Below, one piece after another: positions 34,904 to 48,751 of a DNA stretch of 64,000 bases (positions are counted from its first letter, which is position 1; every line of letters starts with the position of its first letter). The notes beneath the pieces are model-generated. The model worked only from the letters and a program-made list of their open reading frames with translations. It did no database searches and had not been told where the DNA came from. A program made the position numbers and the translations under genes. The stretch lies in the NCBI GenBank assembly GCA_015680685.1, contig MNCI01002042.1:664821-728820 (forward strand). Reading direction: 5' to 3'. Source of the stretch: Gnetum montanum. Taxonomy: Eukaryota > Streptophyta > Gnetopsida > Gnetales > Gnetaceae.

Positions 34904-37802
34904 TTTTTTTTTTCACAATAGTCAGATTCTAAAAAATGATATTGCATATGCACTTTTAAATATGAAAGAGAACAATAGGCCTAATAACATTCCAAATAAA
35001 TTTGAAATTCATAGAAGTCATAAGCAAGAAGCTTAAAAAAAATATCTTGAGATAGTTGACAATTTGGAATAACTTTGCATGCCTAGATCTAAGTGTGCTA
35101 AGCAAAAGGACATTAGTAAAAGAAATGAACAAAATCATTTGTAGCTCCACAAAGAGGGCAAACAGGAGTATGAACCCCAAGATGTTCAAGGTGTTTGTCA
35201 ATAGGTAAATGTTAGTGAAGGAGATACTAAAGAAATTGTTGAATTTTAGGTAGAGTAGGAAGCTTCCATATTTGCTTGAAGGTAGACATCCCAAATTGTT
35301 TTGATTTCTATTTATGCTAAAACTTGTTTTGATTAAGGAGTTATACAAAAGCTAAAATGGAACATGTGGCTTATAAGGCAAAGGTTTCAATCCATTAGTC
35401 CAACAAAGGCTCTGAAAAATACTTTGCACCAAAGCATCCAAATGTAAATAGTGATGAATAAAATTACAAATTTGATCAAAATAATAATGCAAAACTATAG
35501 ATACCCCATCCAAATTATCAAACAGTTTCTAAGAAATCCATTGGTCAACAAGAAATAGACAATTAAGAGAAATCACTTCGTTCTAAAACCAACAAGTAAC
35601 CAGTTGAGAATTCATAGTAGCAAGATGAGCAAGTGAAAGAGGTAACCACTATGAACAAAACTTAAAAAGAAGAGTAGAATTGATGTTAACATTATTCCAG
35701 TCTATATAATTGTATAATACCTACCATGCCCTCCAAATGCTTTTGAAGAGATAAGACCTAGGAATGATAATCATATGAGGATAAAAAATCCAATTAACAA
35801 AGTAGATACCTTTCCACAATGGCTTTTGTTTGGGAAATACTTGTTATAGCCTTATCTACAGGAGAGTTCCAATAATGTCAAAAGCATCCAAATTCTAAAA
35901 TAGTCACTTTGCCACCAAAGTAAGCCCATGTTTAGAAAATTTTAAAAGACATAAACTACCATTTTTCTTAGGAAGAGTAACAATATTCCAAGCAACTCAA
36001 TGAAAACCTTTTCGAGAATCTTTAGAAGACCACATGAAATCTTAGAATAATCATTCCAACTTGTGATAAGCAGTTTAAGAGGGAGCCCAACACAAATAAT
36101 AACACACATGAGTAGAAGGACAAATAGATTTGCAAACTAGATACTTGCCTGCAAGAGTAAGGAGTTTTGCCTTCCACTTATTGATTTTCTTCTAAATCCA
36201 AGAAACCACTTAATCCCAGAGAGCTGAATTAGATCCTTTAAAATGAAACGAAATTCTCAAAATATTAATAATATCTTCATCTTGAATTAGCTTCCAATTT
36301 TTGTTAGGAAAATAACGGTAATCATTTTTGAAACTATAAATAGAGGATTTATTCCAATTAATAGCAAAGCCAATAAGAAAGTAATCTTGATCCACTCAAA
36401 ATAAGAGGCGATGTAGATTAGCAGGTGTATGTGAACAAGGAAAAACAAGTCATTGGAAAAATGCATATTAAGAAGTTGATGTTGAGGAGTAGAAAGAAGA
36501 ACTCTAATAGTAGCCTTATTTTGAATATCATAATTTAATTGATGACAAAAAAAAATTCTATTGTAATAATGAACAGGCAAGGAGTAAGAGGATAATCTTA
36601 TCTTACTAACCTATGAATAGAGAAGGAAGAAGTGATACCAAATGTAGGAGCTATTTTAGCAATGGTATCTAAGAATATACATGTCACTATATGCAGAAAC
36701 TTAAGGCTAAAATCAAGTTTAGTCATGATTTGCAAAATGAAGTCCCACTTAATGTTGGTGTAAGCCTTTGCATAATGAAGCTTAATAAAGAGAATATTTG
36801 GACCCTCATCTTCTGCTCACTAAAGGTCTTCCCAAGCAATAACCACATTATTTAAAATATATCTACTAGGAACAAAACCTCTTTATTGAGAGAAAATAAT
36901 ATGATAAAGAATCTTTTGCAAACGTAATGTCAAGCATTTAGCCCAAATTTTATATACCATGCTAAGAAGCATGATGGGTTGCTAGTTGGAGATATAAGTA
37001 AGATTCCCAGACTTTGGTAGAAGTTGAATTATTCCCTAATTTAATTCGACCTTAAATAACTAGCATGGATAGCCTTGCTAAAAACTTAGAAGAGATTGTT
37101 GCTAACAAGATTCCAATGACTCCTAAAGAAGTTAATTAGAAAGCCATCATAACTTGGACACTTACCAATGTTCATTTTAAAACATGCCTGTTGAAGTTCC
37201 GCTTGAGTAATATTAGCTTCTAAAATTTGCAACATAGAAGAATTAACTAGAACAAAATAATTAATAGTAGCTACCTCAAATGAAGAAATGTCCATAGGGG
37301 TAGTAGTAAATAAAGCTTCAAAATAATTTCTAAGGTAGGAAAGGAGCATGTTATATTTAGTGATAATGATACCATCAATTGAAATTTTATCCAAAGAATG
37401 CAAAGGAGATAAACTATTTAGATTTTTAAAAAATTCCTTATAGTCTTCATCTTGAATTTTTAATCAAGTAAGCCTACTTTTGGTTAAGGTACTTTGTGCC
37501 TTGTAAACATTCCACTAACAAAAAGTTGATCAAGCTCTAGCCAAATTCTCATGAACTTGTGAGTTGAAAGGATCTTGAATCAACTAATCTAAAAGTTGTT
37601 TAATAATAGAGTGAATGTTGTTGTACTCTTGTCTAGCACATGAGGCCACTTTCTTACCATAATAGCAAACAAAATTTTGCACTCTACAAGTAGCACAATG
37701 CCACCATTGAATCCAACCCAATTGACTTGAGGGCCCTGGTTTAGCATTCCAAAGGCTTGAGAGAATTTATTAAGTAGTAGGAGATGAAAAATAGTTACTA
37801 AG
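34904..37802 (-). mobile_element. L1-type LINE, 3' part, truncated by element B
   Basis: A non-LTR retrotransposon reads on the minus strand with decayed frames. The RT part shows ITQAELQQACFKMNIGKCP and DGFLINFFRSHW at 37100-37250, FIKLHYAKAYTNIKWDF near 36760-36800, and HFSNDLFFL near 36440 where the FADD box should be, so the catalytic pair is lost. Further on, VCPLCGATNDFVHFF then CP (about 35110-35165) is the zinc-binding zf-RVT domain typical of plant LINEs. A run of ten T at 34904-34913 is the poly(A) tail. The 5' part with endonuclease would lie beyond element B, outside the window. Confidence 0.8.
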
Positions 37803-38745
37803 TGATCATTGGTGAAGTACCCCTATGCCCAACCATACAAATCACAAAGCATTCATGCGCGATCCAAATGAATTCCATGGACTTCGTCATTTCCAATGCA
37901 CTAGCCCTTTAGGAAGTGAATCTAGCCTTAAGGTCAATCGTTGTCTTCCCAATTACACTTGTGACATTTGTGGTATGGTTAAGTGTAATTGAGGTATTCA
38001 ATTTTTATCATTTTTTTATGTTTTATAGATCGATGCTCAAATATGGATAAAAGTAATTTGATTAACTAATCTAAATTAACTAATTTACTAGCATTTAACT
38101 AATCCTAACATAATTATTCGTTCCCACTTTTCGTACACATCCTGAACCCACATATTTGCTACTAGGTGACCAAGTGATACGCTACTAGGCGTACCAAGCA
38201 ATAACGTTGTTGGGATTACCAAGCAAATACGTGTTACACTCGAAGTGTTCGTACTTACGTATTTAATTTATCTAGCTTAATAACCTCATTAGCTCAATTG
38301 TTAGAAAATATTTGCGAAATAATTGAGAATAATTAACAAATAATTAAAAACATTGCATGCATAAATAAAAGAGATAATCTATCCAAAGTGCTACAAGGTT
38401 TATCAGAAAGCTCATCTTTATTGCCACACACATTATTGTGTGTAGGTACAACAATGCTCAAATAAAGGTCCATACACTTAATGACTCCTGCTGCGGTCAT
38501 TCGGGGAAAAAATTCTAACTTTTGAATGGAGAAAATGCAAGAGCTTCGCTGCTACTGAAATCTAGATTGCCATAAATGCGGCTAGAAGGTGCATATTTAT
38601 AGGTGACAGATAGACACTATGTCAATGAGGCCTCATTAACGTAGGGCAAGATGCATCGACGGGGCCTCGTCAACAAGACCTTGTCGACAGAGTCAACTAC
38701 ATCGACGAGGCTTTGTCAATGTAGCCAACCAGCAACGACTCTTCA
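37803..38745 (-). repeat. 3' LTR of element B
   Basis: 943 bp on the minus strand, beginning TGAAGAGT after the purine tract AGTCGTGGGCGTA and ending CAATGATCA. U3 holds repeated palindromic words of the type GACGAGGCCTCGTC (about 38620-38720) upstream of a TATA box (38594-38601, minus). Confidence 0.85.
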
Positions 38746-39047
38746 TACGCCCACGACTAAATGAAAACTCATCCTCGAGTTTTTTTACAAAATTGGAAAG
38801 GCATGGGATTATTGATTGACTTTTCTTCAACAAAACAACTAATTGCCTTTGACAAAAAATGGAGTGCCTAGGCGTATGAATCAACACATTACAAAAATGG
38901 TGGTGTTTAGGACATAAAATTGAACACCATGACACAATTCTTCAAAAATTGGACAACACATTCCTTGATGGTGTGAAGCTTGTTGGACAAAATCAAACAG
39001 TCCTAGGTTGTGGTGGTTCCTAAGGCTTCAAGGGACCTTCATTGGCT

Positions 39048-41855
39048 TCACACACTAGTGGTGGGTGATTGAGATGGCTGTGGTTGTCTTGTTGCTGCTA
39101 CAAATTCAGGTAGGAGTCGAAAAGCATCCAGTAGTGCTTTCATTTTCTCCTTCTTACTTCTAGGATCATTCACCATCCACGTAGCTTCCCTAATGTGGGT
39201 TGGAATAGGCACATCCCAAGGACACAAGATAGCTGGAAACAACTTCTTAACATTGATGAACTAGGTAGTGAACTATTTGCATTCAATGTCGAACACTCTC
39301 ATTGTGTTCTTCAACTCCTAGTAGTCATTCATCCATTTGGCTAGGTCCTCAGTGATGGATCGTTGATCTGTGAATCACCCTTTAAGAACTTCAAGTTTAA
39401 TGTTAGTAGTCTCAAGCTTTTGCTTGGTGTCCTTGTGGTGTTTGAACTTGGCCTCGTATAGCAAATATGAGTTAGCCACCTATTTCTCCAATTCTGACTG
39501 TGGTGGTTTGGTTGTCAGCAATGCTAGGTTTGTGTAATGGAGATTGGCCAACTTCATATACTTTGTCATTTCTTCAATTTGCAACTCCTTCAAGTAGATC
39601 TTTGCTTTGTTGGAGACATTAATCCCATCAAGGATGGATTTCCACATCTCTCTTCCTTATTGGAGTTGCTGGAGGGCTTCATTCACTTTATCCTTTGCCA
39701 TCTAGATTTCTTTTTCATTAATTTCCTTTTGGAAGCCAACCTGGTCCCTATAATAATTTTTCACTCTCTTAAATTTGAGAGCTTTGTTCTTCCAGGTGGT
39801 GATCTCGATGGCAGACTTTTGTTACAAGGTGTGTACCTCCTCCATTAATAGATTGCAATTCTCCACAATCAATTTCCTTAGTTCAATGTTGATCCTAGCA
39901 AGCTACTCTTGCTATTGATGAATGAACTCTTACATTTGATCTTTATGAGCATCAACATTTCACAGGTGATGATTTTGCGTGGTCAATGCTTCATTTTCTT
40001 GGTGCATTTAATTCAAGTCCTTTTTCATTGAGTGCATTTCAGCTTCTACCACTAACTAGTTGAAGATGGCCATTACTACTTCCTTCTTAGCTTTTTGAAA
40101 TCATTCTTGAAGCTATTTGATAGCTTCATCTCTTGTCATTACTAGGCTAAGGATTACTTGTTCTGCAAGTCAAGCATGAAGTTCAGCAACCTTCATGGCC
40201 AAGCGTTGATTTTTCTCTTGGGCCATTTTTAGTTGCCCCTCCAAAATGATGCATCTACCCCTTGCATTCAGCAACTTTAACTAGGTTGCAGTGATGTTCT
40301 TCGGAAGATCAAAGATGTCCAGAGTCAGTTGCCTAGTTCCTACTAGTTTTTCCAAGAATTGTTCGTGTTGGGCTACGTTCAATTTTTCGCTGACCATGGC
40401 TACGAACATCTGCACATCTTGGAGTGTAGATACATTTGGTATAGATGCTACGGGTGCATTTAGTGCTTTACCTACACAGTTAACGACCACTTCTATCACT
40501 ATCTCCTACCCTTGGTGCTGCATCACCAAGACAGTTGCCTCTTCACCTTCCTCCAACCTCATTGAGAAAGTGGCAACATTCCTAGAGATTTCTAGGAATA
40601 GATGGTGTGTTGCTAGTAACACTGTCACCTCTCGAGCATTGGGATCTGACCTTGAAGGTAGTTGTATTCTTTGGACAAAGAAAATGGGACCACCCCTCTC
40701 CATCTAACTAACTATTTGGGCCACTTCATTAAGGTGGCTCATTGTTGGCTGATACACAGATGGATCTGTCCCACTTGTTCCTTTTTGTTACTCTTGTTTG
40801 CTCAAGAGCTGTTCTCAGATTTGACGTAGACACTTAAGGATTGCATGGGCCTCTGGTGTTGTCTCCTAAGTGGGTGGTGATGGTGGTAGCTCCTCTTCTT
40901 AAGTGGTTGTTGGTGTTTTATCCTTTATGATTTTTGCCCATGAGGCCAAGTAAGCATGCTTGAGAGTGTCATTTGAGTAGTGAACAATACCTACCTTCTT
41001 ACAAAGTTTCCTGATAAGGCATGGAAAGGACAGGGTTTTCCTTCCACATTTGCTCTCCTTAAAGCACTTTTTGATCTCCAAATAAATTAGCTATGGAGGG
41101 TTAATCAGAAATTTCTTGCTTAGAGTAATGCATGCTTAGGTAGAGAAAGCAGTCACCGTACTTAGCCTCACTATTGGATTGAGGTGATAGGCCACAATCT
41201 TGAAATAAATCTACTCTGCCAGTGTGAGCACATTATACTCCTTATGGTCCACCTTGTAGCATCGCTGGGTCCATTTCCTTTTTGCCTCAGGATTGCCTTT
41301 TGTTGATATTTCAGCCAATTGTGTTTCAATGTTTGGCAACCCCAATGCCTGTGCAATAGCCTCTACTGAGTAACCTACTTGAATGTCCTTAATTTTTATG
41401 ATGGACCTTGGCCTTTGGCTACTCTAGAAGAGATAAGTCTCTCCCATGTACTATTCCCCACTAGATGTGATGTTTGGCCACATGGGAGAGGTTTGTAATT
41501 GTGTTTTAACATCTTCTAGAGCTTTTTCCAAAAATGGCCCAAAGTTTATCTCTTGAAGAATTGATCTTTGAATTTCTCAAGACTTGATGATGTCTAGGCA
41601 AGCTTGAGTCAAAGTAACCTTGAGCCTTAGCACAAGTCTAGGTGCTTCTCCTCATTGGGATTGTTTGGTAGGCACTTCTTCCTTTGGAATTTGTCAAACA
41701 AATTCCACTTTGGGTTCCTCATGAAGAGGTCCTGTTACATGGGTCACCTCTTGTTGTTCTTGGCCTTGTTCTTCTTGGTCCCTTCTAGCTCTAGGTCATT
41801 TCTCTCATGGTTATGAGGGTTCTCCTTCTTGCAGATGCTTTTGTTTAGGTGCCAT
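39048..41855 (-). pseudogene. Env-like ORF of element B with long coiled coil
   Basis: Begins MAPKQKHLQEGE with the ATG at 41853-41855 directly after an AG splice-acceptor-like sequence. It runs in essentially one frame with many TAG stops to a stop just before 39048. It has a globular part near 41250-41650 (INFGPFLEKALEDVKTQLQ, MWPNI, YMGETYLF) homologous to the ORF at 1224 of element F, then long heptad-like helical stretches between 39300 and 40300. Length is about 930 codons. Its role is unknown; env-like is a positional name. Confidence 0.6.
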
Positions 41856-41859
41856 CTAT

Positions 41860-42959
41860 AATCACAATAAGACCATGGATTAGCAATCATTGCGTAACCT
41901 TAAAAAAATTGGGATACCTTAACTTTTGAGGATAGCTACACTTGGCTAAGTGTGATTATGGCTAATTTAATTAACTCAATTGTTATTTTTATTTATGTAT
42001 TATCATTGATAAATTATCCTGGAGGTTGTTGGAAGGGTTAATTGTTGAAAGAGTTAATATTTTTATTTTGTTAAGGTTACTAACCCTTAAGGGGAGTTAG
42101 AAAATTTTTTCAAAAATTTCATTAGAAACCTTAAGGTTTGCAGCCCCCACAATAAAGATCTTACCTCTGGTAAGTGCAGGATTGAAAAATGGAGTGATTT
42201 GGACAAACGATTTGAAAGTTATGGGCTCTCGAAGGTTTTGGGCTCTAAAAAATTGCAAAATTCCCCATGTGTTATGAGCAAATTGCAAAAAATTCAAAAT
42301 TGTCCAATGGTATATATAGTATTTTTGCACTGCATTGATGAGGCGTCATTTACGTAGCTATTGACCACTATTGACTTTTGTTGACTTTCATTGACTTTGG
42401 TCAAACTTTCAAAATACAAGGAATTTTTTAATGAAATTGGGATAAAATGAAAGCTTAGAAGACCAAGAATAGTATGAAATCATGAGAATAGGGAGTTGAA
42501 GTTCATAAATTTGAAAAAATGGAGACAAATTAATTTAATGGATGAATGCAATAAAAGATTAAGGAGTACTGAGTGGTTTACATAATGGAAAATATGAAAT
42601 ATAGGATTGTAGTGATGTCAAATGTAAGGAACCTTAACTAATCAAGATAAAAGCTATGCAAGTGGATCCTCCCCATAGCAGGCTGATGCCCTTTTTGCCC
42701 TTGCAAGTGGGTTCATGGGTCCCATAACCCACGAATAATGGTCCATGATAATGTGGTGGTCCATGAATAATGGTCAGCACGATAATGGTCAGCATGATAA
42801 TGTGAAAAAGAAAAAGGTAGAAAAACTGAGAGTCCATGATAATGGTCAGCATGGATGGCCATCTCCCCCACCACTGAGTTGGAGGGAGGAGATCTAAAAA
42901 ATAGAACATGGTTGTCCATCTATTAAGGTGGTAGTTACACTAGCCAGTTTTGGTTCTAG
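41860..42959 (-). other. Non-coding spacer of element B between integrase and env-like ORF
   Basis: Contains the conserved block around 42655-42690 (GTGGATCCTCCCCATAGCAG) shared with 340-390, 50030-50050 and 58990-59020, and a short array of GATAATGGTCAGCA units at 42740-42860. Frames here are repeat artefacts. Confidence 0.6.
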
Positions 42960-43998
42960 GAAAGGTTTGACTTATTGGATATTGACCATCTACTTTTTAT
43001 TTGGGTGATTAGGTTTGTAAAATATCATGGCCCTAGAAGGAAAGGTTTGATCAATTATATAAGGTTTCTCCCATAATGGAATTTTGTCTTTTGGGGTACA
43101 TGTGTGGGGTTCTAGTAAAGAACCTTATCTCCTGGTTGAAGTTTTACTTTCCTAATTCTAAGGTCATGATGTTGCTTGCTAAATGCCTTGTTCACCTTAT
43201 TCAAGGATAGGGCCACTAAGTGATTTTTTTCTAGCATGTTTAGATTGATCAATCTTTCCTTCTATGCTAAACTTAGGTCAAGGTTTAGATCATCAGCCAT
43301 TGAGAGTATACAAATCTCAAATTGAATTGGAAGTGTTGGAAGTTTCCTGTACACTAACTCATAGGGAGAATATCCAATAGGAAGTTTTCAAGTTGAACGA
43401 TAAGCCCAGAGAACATCGTCAAGTTTTGTACTCTAGTCCTTCCTATATTTGCTAATTGTTCACGTTAGTATTTTTGTAATCTCCTAGTTGGTTACCTTTG
43501 CTTGCCCATTGGCTTGGGGGTGGTAAGGTGTTGTTAATTTATGTTCTACCCCTAAGCATTGCATTAATTTTCTAAATGTGGCATTTATGAAATGAGTTCC
43601 ATTATAAAAAATTAGTGAATGAAGCACCCCAAATCTATTCATGATATTTTTTTGAATAAATTTGACAGTAATGGATGATGTATAATCAATAATGGTTGAT
43701 GCTTCTACCCATTTTGTGTAGTAGTCAATTACTACTATAATATACACTTTCCTGTTAGACATGGGTGTGATGGGACCCATGAAGTCAACACCCCATATGT
43801 TGAAAGGTTCCATTGGTTGAATCCATTTTTGAGGACCTTTGATGTGAGGGGTCATCCCCCCGTCACGTTGACAACATTCACAAGACTTGATGAACTAGTG
43901 GGCATCCCTAAAGATTGTGGGCCAATAGTATCCTGCCATCAGGATTTTTATGGCTATGCATCTCCTTGCATAGTGGCCTCCGTAAGGTCCTTCATGAG
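42960..43998 (-). pseudogene. Integrase of element B, 3' of the element A insertion
   Basis: The zinc-binding half (GPYGGHYARR, GYYWPTIFRDAH, SCECCQRDG) lies next to the insertion. The core follows at 43484-43855 with WGVDFMGPI, and ends with DVLWAYRS and PIGYSPYELVY near 43330-43430. The second catalytic Asp is replaced (IFYNGTHF where a TDGGTHF-type motif is usual) and the third acidic residue is Lys (NGQAKVTN), so the enzyme would be inactive. One reading frame runs into the matching half at 51749 across the inserted element. Confidence 0.8.
43994..43998. repeat. Target site duplication of element A (left), ATGAG
   Basis: Identical to 51744-51748. Confidence 0.9.
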
Positions 43999-44801
43999 TG
44001 ATGAGTCACCATTTAACCCAGCTGCGATAACGTGTATGCGATATCATGTATGCGATATTGTAGCTTGTCTCCTCATCTATAAATAAGAGGTAGGTAGTTC
44101 CAATAGAAAGGTAGTCAGTTTTAGAGTTAGTTTTGATTTTAGTTTTCATTTTTCTCTCAACCCTTTTCCTTCCAGTGTATGCCGGTAGTGTGGTGATTGT
44201 AATTGTATGGCATCCTTATTATGATTGTAATTGGACACGCACATGACTGGCAATAAAGATCGAGATTACTTCATCATTGCAGCATTCACTTAGCTTAATC
44301 ATTTAATTAATTGTTACTTACTGCTTTCTTAGTTAATATCTTCTCACCCTAAACTCCTATTAAACGCGGAATGAGTACGACTTGATTATGAGCATTTAAG
44401 TGTGACTACTTGGTAACCTAGTAGTGTACCTAGGATCTACGCTTGGTAATCCTAGTGGTAGTCATGCACGAAGTGCAAGATGTGTACGAATGATTGAGGA
44501 ACGGATGCTCATCGCACTTAGGCTAGCTTAGATTCTATCTCACCCTTTCTCTCTTAGCTTAGTTAATATTATCTTCCATTGTCTTCAGGAGTAGCATTAG
44601 CATAGAACACATCATACACCTCACTCTGGACTAAACCATACGTGACAAAGTTAATACTAATCTAGGTGGGAAGACAGCAAACTGCGACCTAAGGCTAACT
44701 ATTTGGATGCCACAACTAGTCCATCTACGGAGTTCGACTGGATCGCACGTGTAATGCTCGTATTCGTATGGTTGAGTGTAGGGGTACCTCGTCACTCATC
44801 A
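43999..44801 (+). repeat. 5' LTR of element A
   Basis: TATA box at 44078-44085; the U3 just upstream carries GATATCATGTATGCGATAT-type words. Confidence 0.9.
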
Positions 44802-44802
44802 T

Positions 44803-44820
44803 TGGCACCGTTGTCGGTGA
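44803..44820 (+). other. Primer binding site, tRNA-Asp-like
   Basis: TGGCACCGTTGTCGGTGA matches 15 of 18 positions of the complement of plant tRNA-Asp (TGGCGCCGTTGCCGGGGA), one base after the LTR. Two of the three differences are transitions. This is the primer used by Athila-type elements. Confidence 0.75.
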
Positions 44821-44945
44821 TGGTGCTAGTTATCTAGATTAGTTATATCATACAAGGTTACTGTATAGTAATTAATGATATATCTCTTGGGAAGAAGAAA
44901 TAATTACAAAAAGTCACATATCAATTCACACATAATCTCACAACC

Positions 44946-46935
44946 ATGCCTCTCCTACAAGACTATGATAATGCCACATCTAGTGAGGAAGTTCATTGGA
45001 GAACCAACGAACTATATGACAATGAAGATTGGAGTATGCAACCCGAGGTGGGGGTTTCTTATAAACATAAACGAAGGCAACAGCATCCCAACGCACAAAA
45101 GCATAACTTACTTGATGACGATGAACCCCCACTGGCCACTACAAGTCTAACACAAATACAAGAGGTTGTTCGAATATCTTGTAGGCATCGTAAGGAAAGC
45201 CATCTACCCAGGCTCAATTTAAACAACTTTCCCAATTTTTCAGGAGGCTATGACTTAGATCTACATCAACATTTACAAGCCTTCTATGATGCCTGTACAT
45301 GGAACAACATTGATAATGGTTGGAAAAAACTCAAGCTCTTTCCTATGACACTCGTTGGCCAAGAAAAAGTATGGTATAGATCGTTAAAACCAAATTCAAT
45401 ATGACGTTGGCCAACAATGGTAGAACTCTTTAATGAAAGATATCAAACCTACGCAAGAGTGTCAGCCTTGAGGAAACAAATCCAAAAGTGGAAACAAACA
45501 TAACATGAACCCTTGGACATGGCCTTAGAAAGATATTATGCACTATTAAACAACTATCCAGGCCATGGGTTCTCCGAAGAAAGGCTAATGTATCATATCA
45601 TTGATGGGCTTCGTGATGCAACAAGAGAAACCCTAGGGATGTATGCCCAAGGTCAACTATATGAACTATGAATCCATCAAGTCCAAGAGCTTATTAAGTA
45701 GGTGGAAAAAGAAGAAGGAGAAATTACTAGATGGGAGAGTGTTGAAAAACATCAACAGGACCAAAATCTCAACTTAACAAAGGTCCATGATCATAAAAAG
45801 GAGAAATCAACCGATCTCAAGGAGGAAAAATCATCTTCGCCAACACCACAATCATTAGAGGAAGTTGAGGCAAAGATTAATAAGATGTTGGAATGGACGC
45901 ATAAAAAGTGTGGAGAATATATCGATCTCATTGGAGATAGAGTTTTGACAACCCGAGAAGCAGGACAAAGTATCAGTAGAAAATCGGAAAGAAGGGATAA
46001 GGAAAATAAGAACTCAACTGCCAATCACACGTATGAATGCAACATTTGCCTGTACGATCATCCCAAGGGTCAATGCCCAATCTTGTTACATTTATATGAG
46101 CATTGGGGAAGCATGTTACATCCCGAGTTCGTACAGAGATACTGTGTTCGATCACAGTGGCAATAATCCTAGTCGTGGGGGAAGCCACCCCTAAACTGGA
46201 GACACCCTTCTTATCATCCAAACCCAAATGCTTATCTAGTCCAATACCCTATTTCTCCAATTGGGACAACATACTCTATCTCACCGCATTATCATTCTCC
46301 TCAATACTATCAACCCATATCGTCTCCAACACAACCACCACCTTGGATACCTTACACTTCTCCTTAATTTCAAAATTCTCATCCTTTCCCTCCTTCTACA
46401 TTGCCACCAACTATTCCTGAAGCGTCTACACCACAGCAACAACCCACGTAAGTTACTTGTGCTACTACTACCAACAGCAGTGAGAGACCTCAGCAACATC
46501 AAAGGCGTCCCTTCTTTAGAAATGACCCTAGGAAGGGACAACATAATTCCAAGGCCATTGCATCCTCCAACTCAGCATAGGTCGAACACTGTGGTGCATC
46601 CTTCTCTTCGAACACAGCACCTCATGTAACTCCATCAGGGCCACCAATTAACACTCCAACAACCATACGACCCAATGAATACAGCCATGGAGAGTGACAC
46701 CCCAATCCTTGCATACCATCTTACGGTCACAAATATCATAGTGGGTCAACTCTTTATCCGAGAACCACATCTCATAAATTGCCCCACTATGCTTACTATA
46801 ATCAAGTGTGTGAACCCCAATGGGGTAGTATGACCAAGTCCCAATACTTCCAACATGCAAGGATCCTCATCTTCCATTTATTAATCCTTGCCATCCTCAA
46901 TTGTTTAGTTATGGGGGATATCCCCCATTCTAGTA
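44946..46935 (+). pseudogene. gag of element A
   Basis: Frames 44946-45404 and 45702-46166 plus linking sequence. Capsid blocks LPRLNLNNFPNFSGGYDL, WKKLKLFPMTL and LFNERYQTYARVS are followed by a charged linker and the knuckle CNICLYDHPKGQC near 46035. 46170-46935 is a proline- and glutamine-rich tail in broken frames, ending where the homology to other gag regions stops. TGA and TAA/TAG stops interrupt it at 45402, 45500 and 45668. Confidence 0.75.
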
Positions 46936-47040
46936 ACAAGTAGGATTAATAACCACTTTTTATTTTCTTTAATTTTACAACTTTTTGTTTTTCAGTTTTT
47001 TAGTTTTCAATTTCTTGTTTTATCATTTTTTCTTTTTATC

Positions 47041-47227
47041 TTTTTACGTTTTTGTAAGTAATCTCATCTACAAATAAAACACTCATGTGGCTCATTGGTT
47101 GAGGTGTGTTCTATGTTATCGAGTCTCAAGTGATCAATTATGTGGATAGTGAGCCCATTACATCCACTCATCCATTCTACAAATAAAAGGTTCTGATCGA
47201 GGGTATAGTGATATTCTTGACATTCTT
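47041..47227 (+). repeat. 187-bp direct repeat, copy 1
   Basis: TTTTTACGTTTTTGTAAG to TTCTTGACATTCTT. Nearly identical to 49097-49283. The two copies bracket the foreign, inverted material in element A. Confidence 0.85.
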
Positions 47228-48524
47228 TGGAACAATGACCAATAGGCTATCATTTGCCACCTTTCTTTGGAACAATGACCAATAGGCTAATCCATGCATG
47301 ACTTGCTATTAGATAGATGAATCCTGCTTTGAACAATTTTTTCAACTCTTGTTTAACAACTTCCTTAGCTTTTGGATTCAACCTTCTTTAAGGTTAGCAA
47401 CATGCTTTAACAACTGGATCTATATAGATTTGATGTTGGTAGATGCATGGATCAATTCTAGTGATTTTGTCATAGGACCATGCAAATGAAGTTGGCCATT
47501 TATTTACCACTTCTAGAATTTTTTTCTTTTGTTCTTTGTAAAGTTTGGCATTTATAATTATTGGTTTTTTATTATTTAGAAAAGCATATTCTAGTATATC
47601 CAATAGGGCTTTTAGTTCTAAGGGTCTTGGTTCATATGTTTCTTGTATATCTAATTGTCCTCATTTAATATCTTTCTCCTAATGTGAGTTCATGTAAGGA
47701 TGTTGTCTTTTCAGCTACTCTAAATGATCAGTTTCTTCAACATAGCACTTGTGATTTTATTTTTTGGTTCCATACACATATAAGATTCTATTTCTTCTTC
47801 AATCATTAGCCACAAGGTGCCTTCTTATTAAGTGGTTGTTGCATACAAGCACTTTTGTACACACATATCTTTTATACATCAATCGCATTCTATAATGATG
47901 TTGTCTTTTATGGCTCAATTTTTTGGCACAAAATTGAATCCATCATTGTTGTATGTAATACATGGAACTTTGTAGCTTTGAATGATATTAGCTTCATCTT
48001 CCTTTGAGATTTCCAAGGATAAGTCTCTAATCCTAAGCTTATTATCTACAGTGCTAAGCCATGCTCTTCTCATAATTATGGGAAATTCCTATTTGTTCTT
48101 TCCCACATGGATAACTAAGAGGTAAGTGGAATAGAACTAGCCACTTATGTTAGTGATAACATCTTTTACATGTTCAAGTGGAACAATAATGGATTAGTCT
48201 ACAAGCTCTAATTAGATGTATTTTTTAAGCTTTGTACATGTCTTGTGAAATGAGCTTTACTTCTAACCTAGAATCTAAGAGAGCCTTGCATGGTTTATGT
48301 CATGCTATTTGAAGGTAAACTAAGGAACTTCTAGGATTTGTTCTTCTTTTGAGAAGTGCTCTTACTTTAATATAGTATGTTATTATTTGTGTGAGCATGA
48401 TAGTGGTGACATTTTTATTTGTAGGTATTGTATGCATAGCGTTTCTTGGATGAGTGTGTGTGGATGGAGTAGAGTTAAGTGTAGTTCCCATCCTTTGAAC
48501 CTTTTCTAGACTTGTTAATGAGCA
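47228..48524 (-). pseudogene. Inverted protease to pre-RT fragment of an Athila-like element
   Basis: On the minus strand: protease with KALLDSRLEVKLISQDMYKA (active-site DSG changed to DSR) near 48250-48300, then a block like IRDLSLEISKEDE near 48000, then pre-RT YAFLNNKKPIIINAKL and TSFAWSYDKITRIDP at 47394-47603, and VIVPKKGGK at the start of RT, where the fragment ends in a 41-bp tandem repeat (47224-47305). It is homologous to 53409-54300 of element B but a separate copy. Confidence 0.65.
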
Positions 48525-48751
48525 GCAAGGTACCTCTATGCTCAACCATACAAATCATGAAGAATTCACATGTGGTCTAGTCAAATTCTATGGACTTTAT
48601 GTTTTCTGGTACATTAGTCTTTTAGGGAGTGAACCTTACCTAATAGTCATTCATTGTCTTCCCAATTACACATGGGATGTACAAAGATATGGTTAAGTGT
48701 AATTAAGGCATATGATTTTTATCATTTTATATTTTATAATTTTTGATGAAT
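48525..48751 (-). repeat. Athila-like LTR fragment, minus orientation
   Basis: GCAAGGTACCTCTATGCTCA and following match the 3' end of the element B LTR read on the minus strand (56881-57080). Confidence 0.65.

Noticed and set aside
42634-42919. Two overlapping minus-strand frames rich in His and Asp
   Set aside because: They are produced by the short GATAATGGTCAGCA repeat in the spacer of element B.
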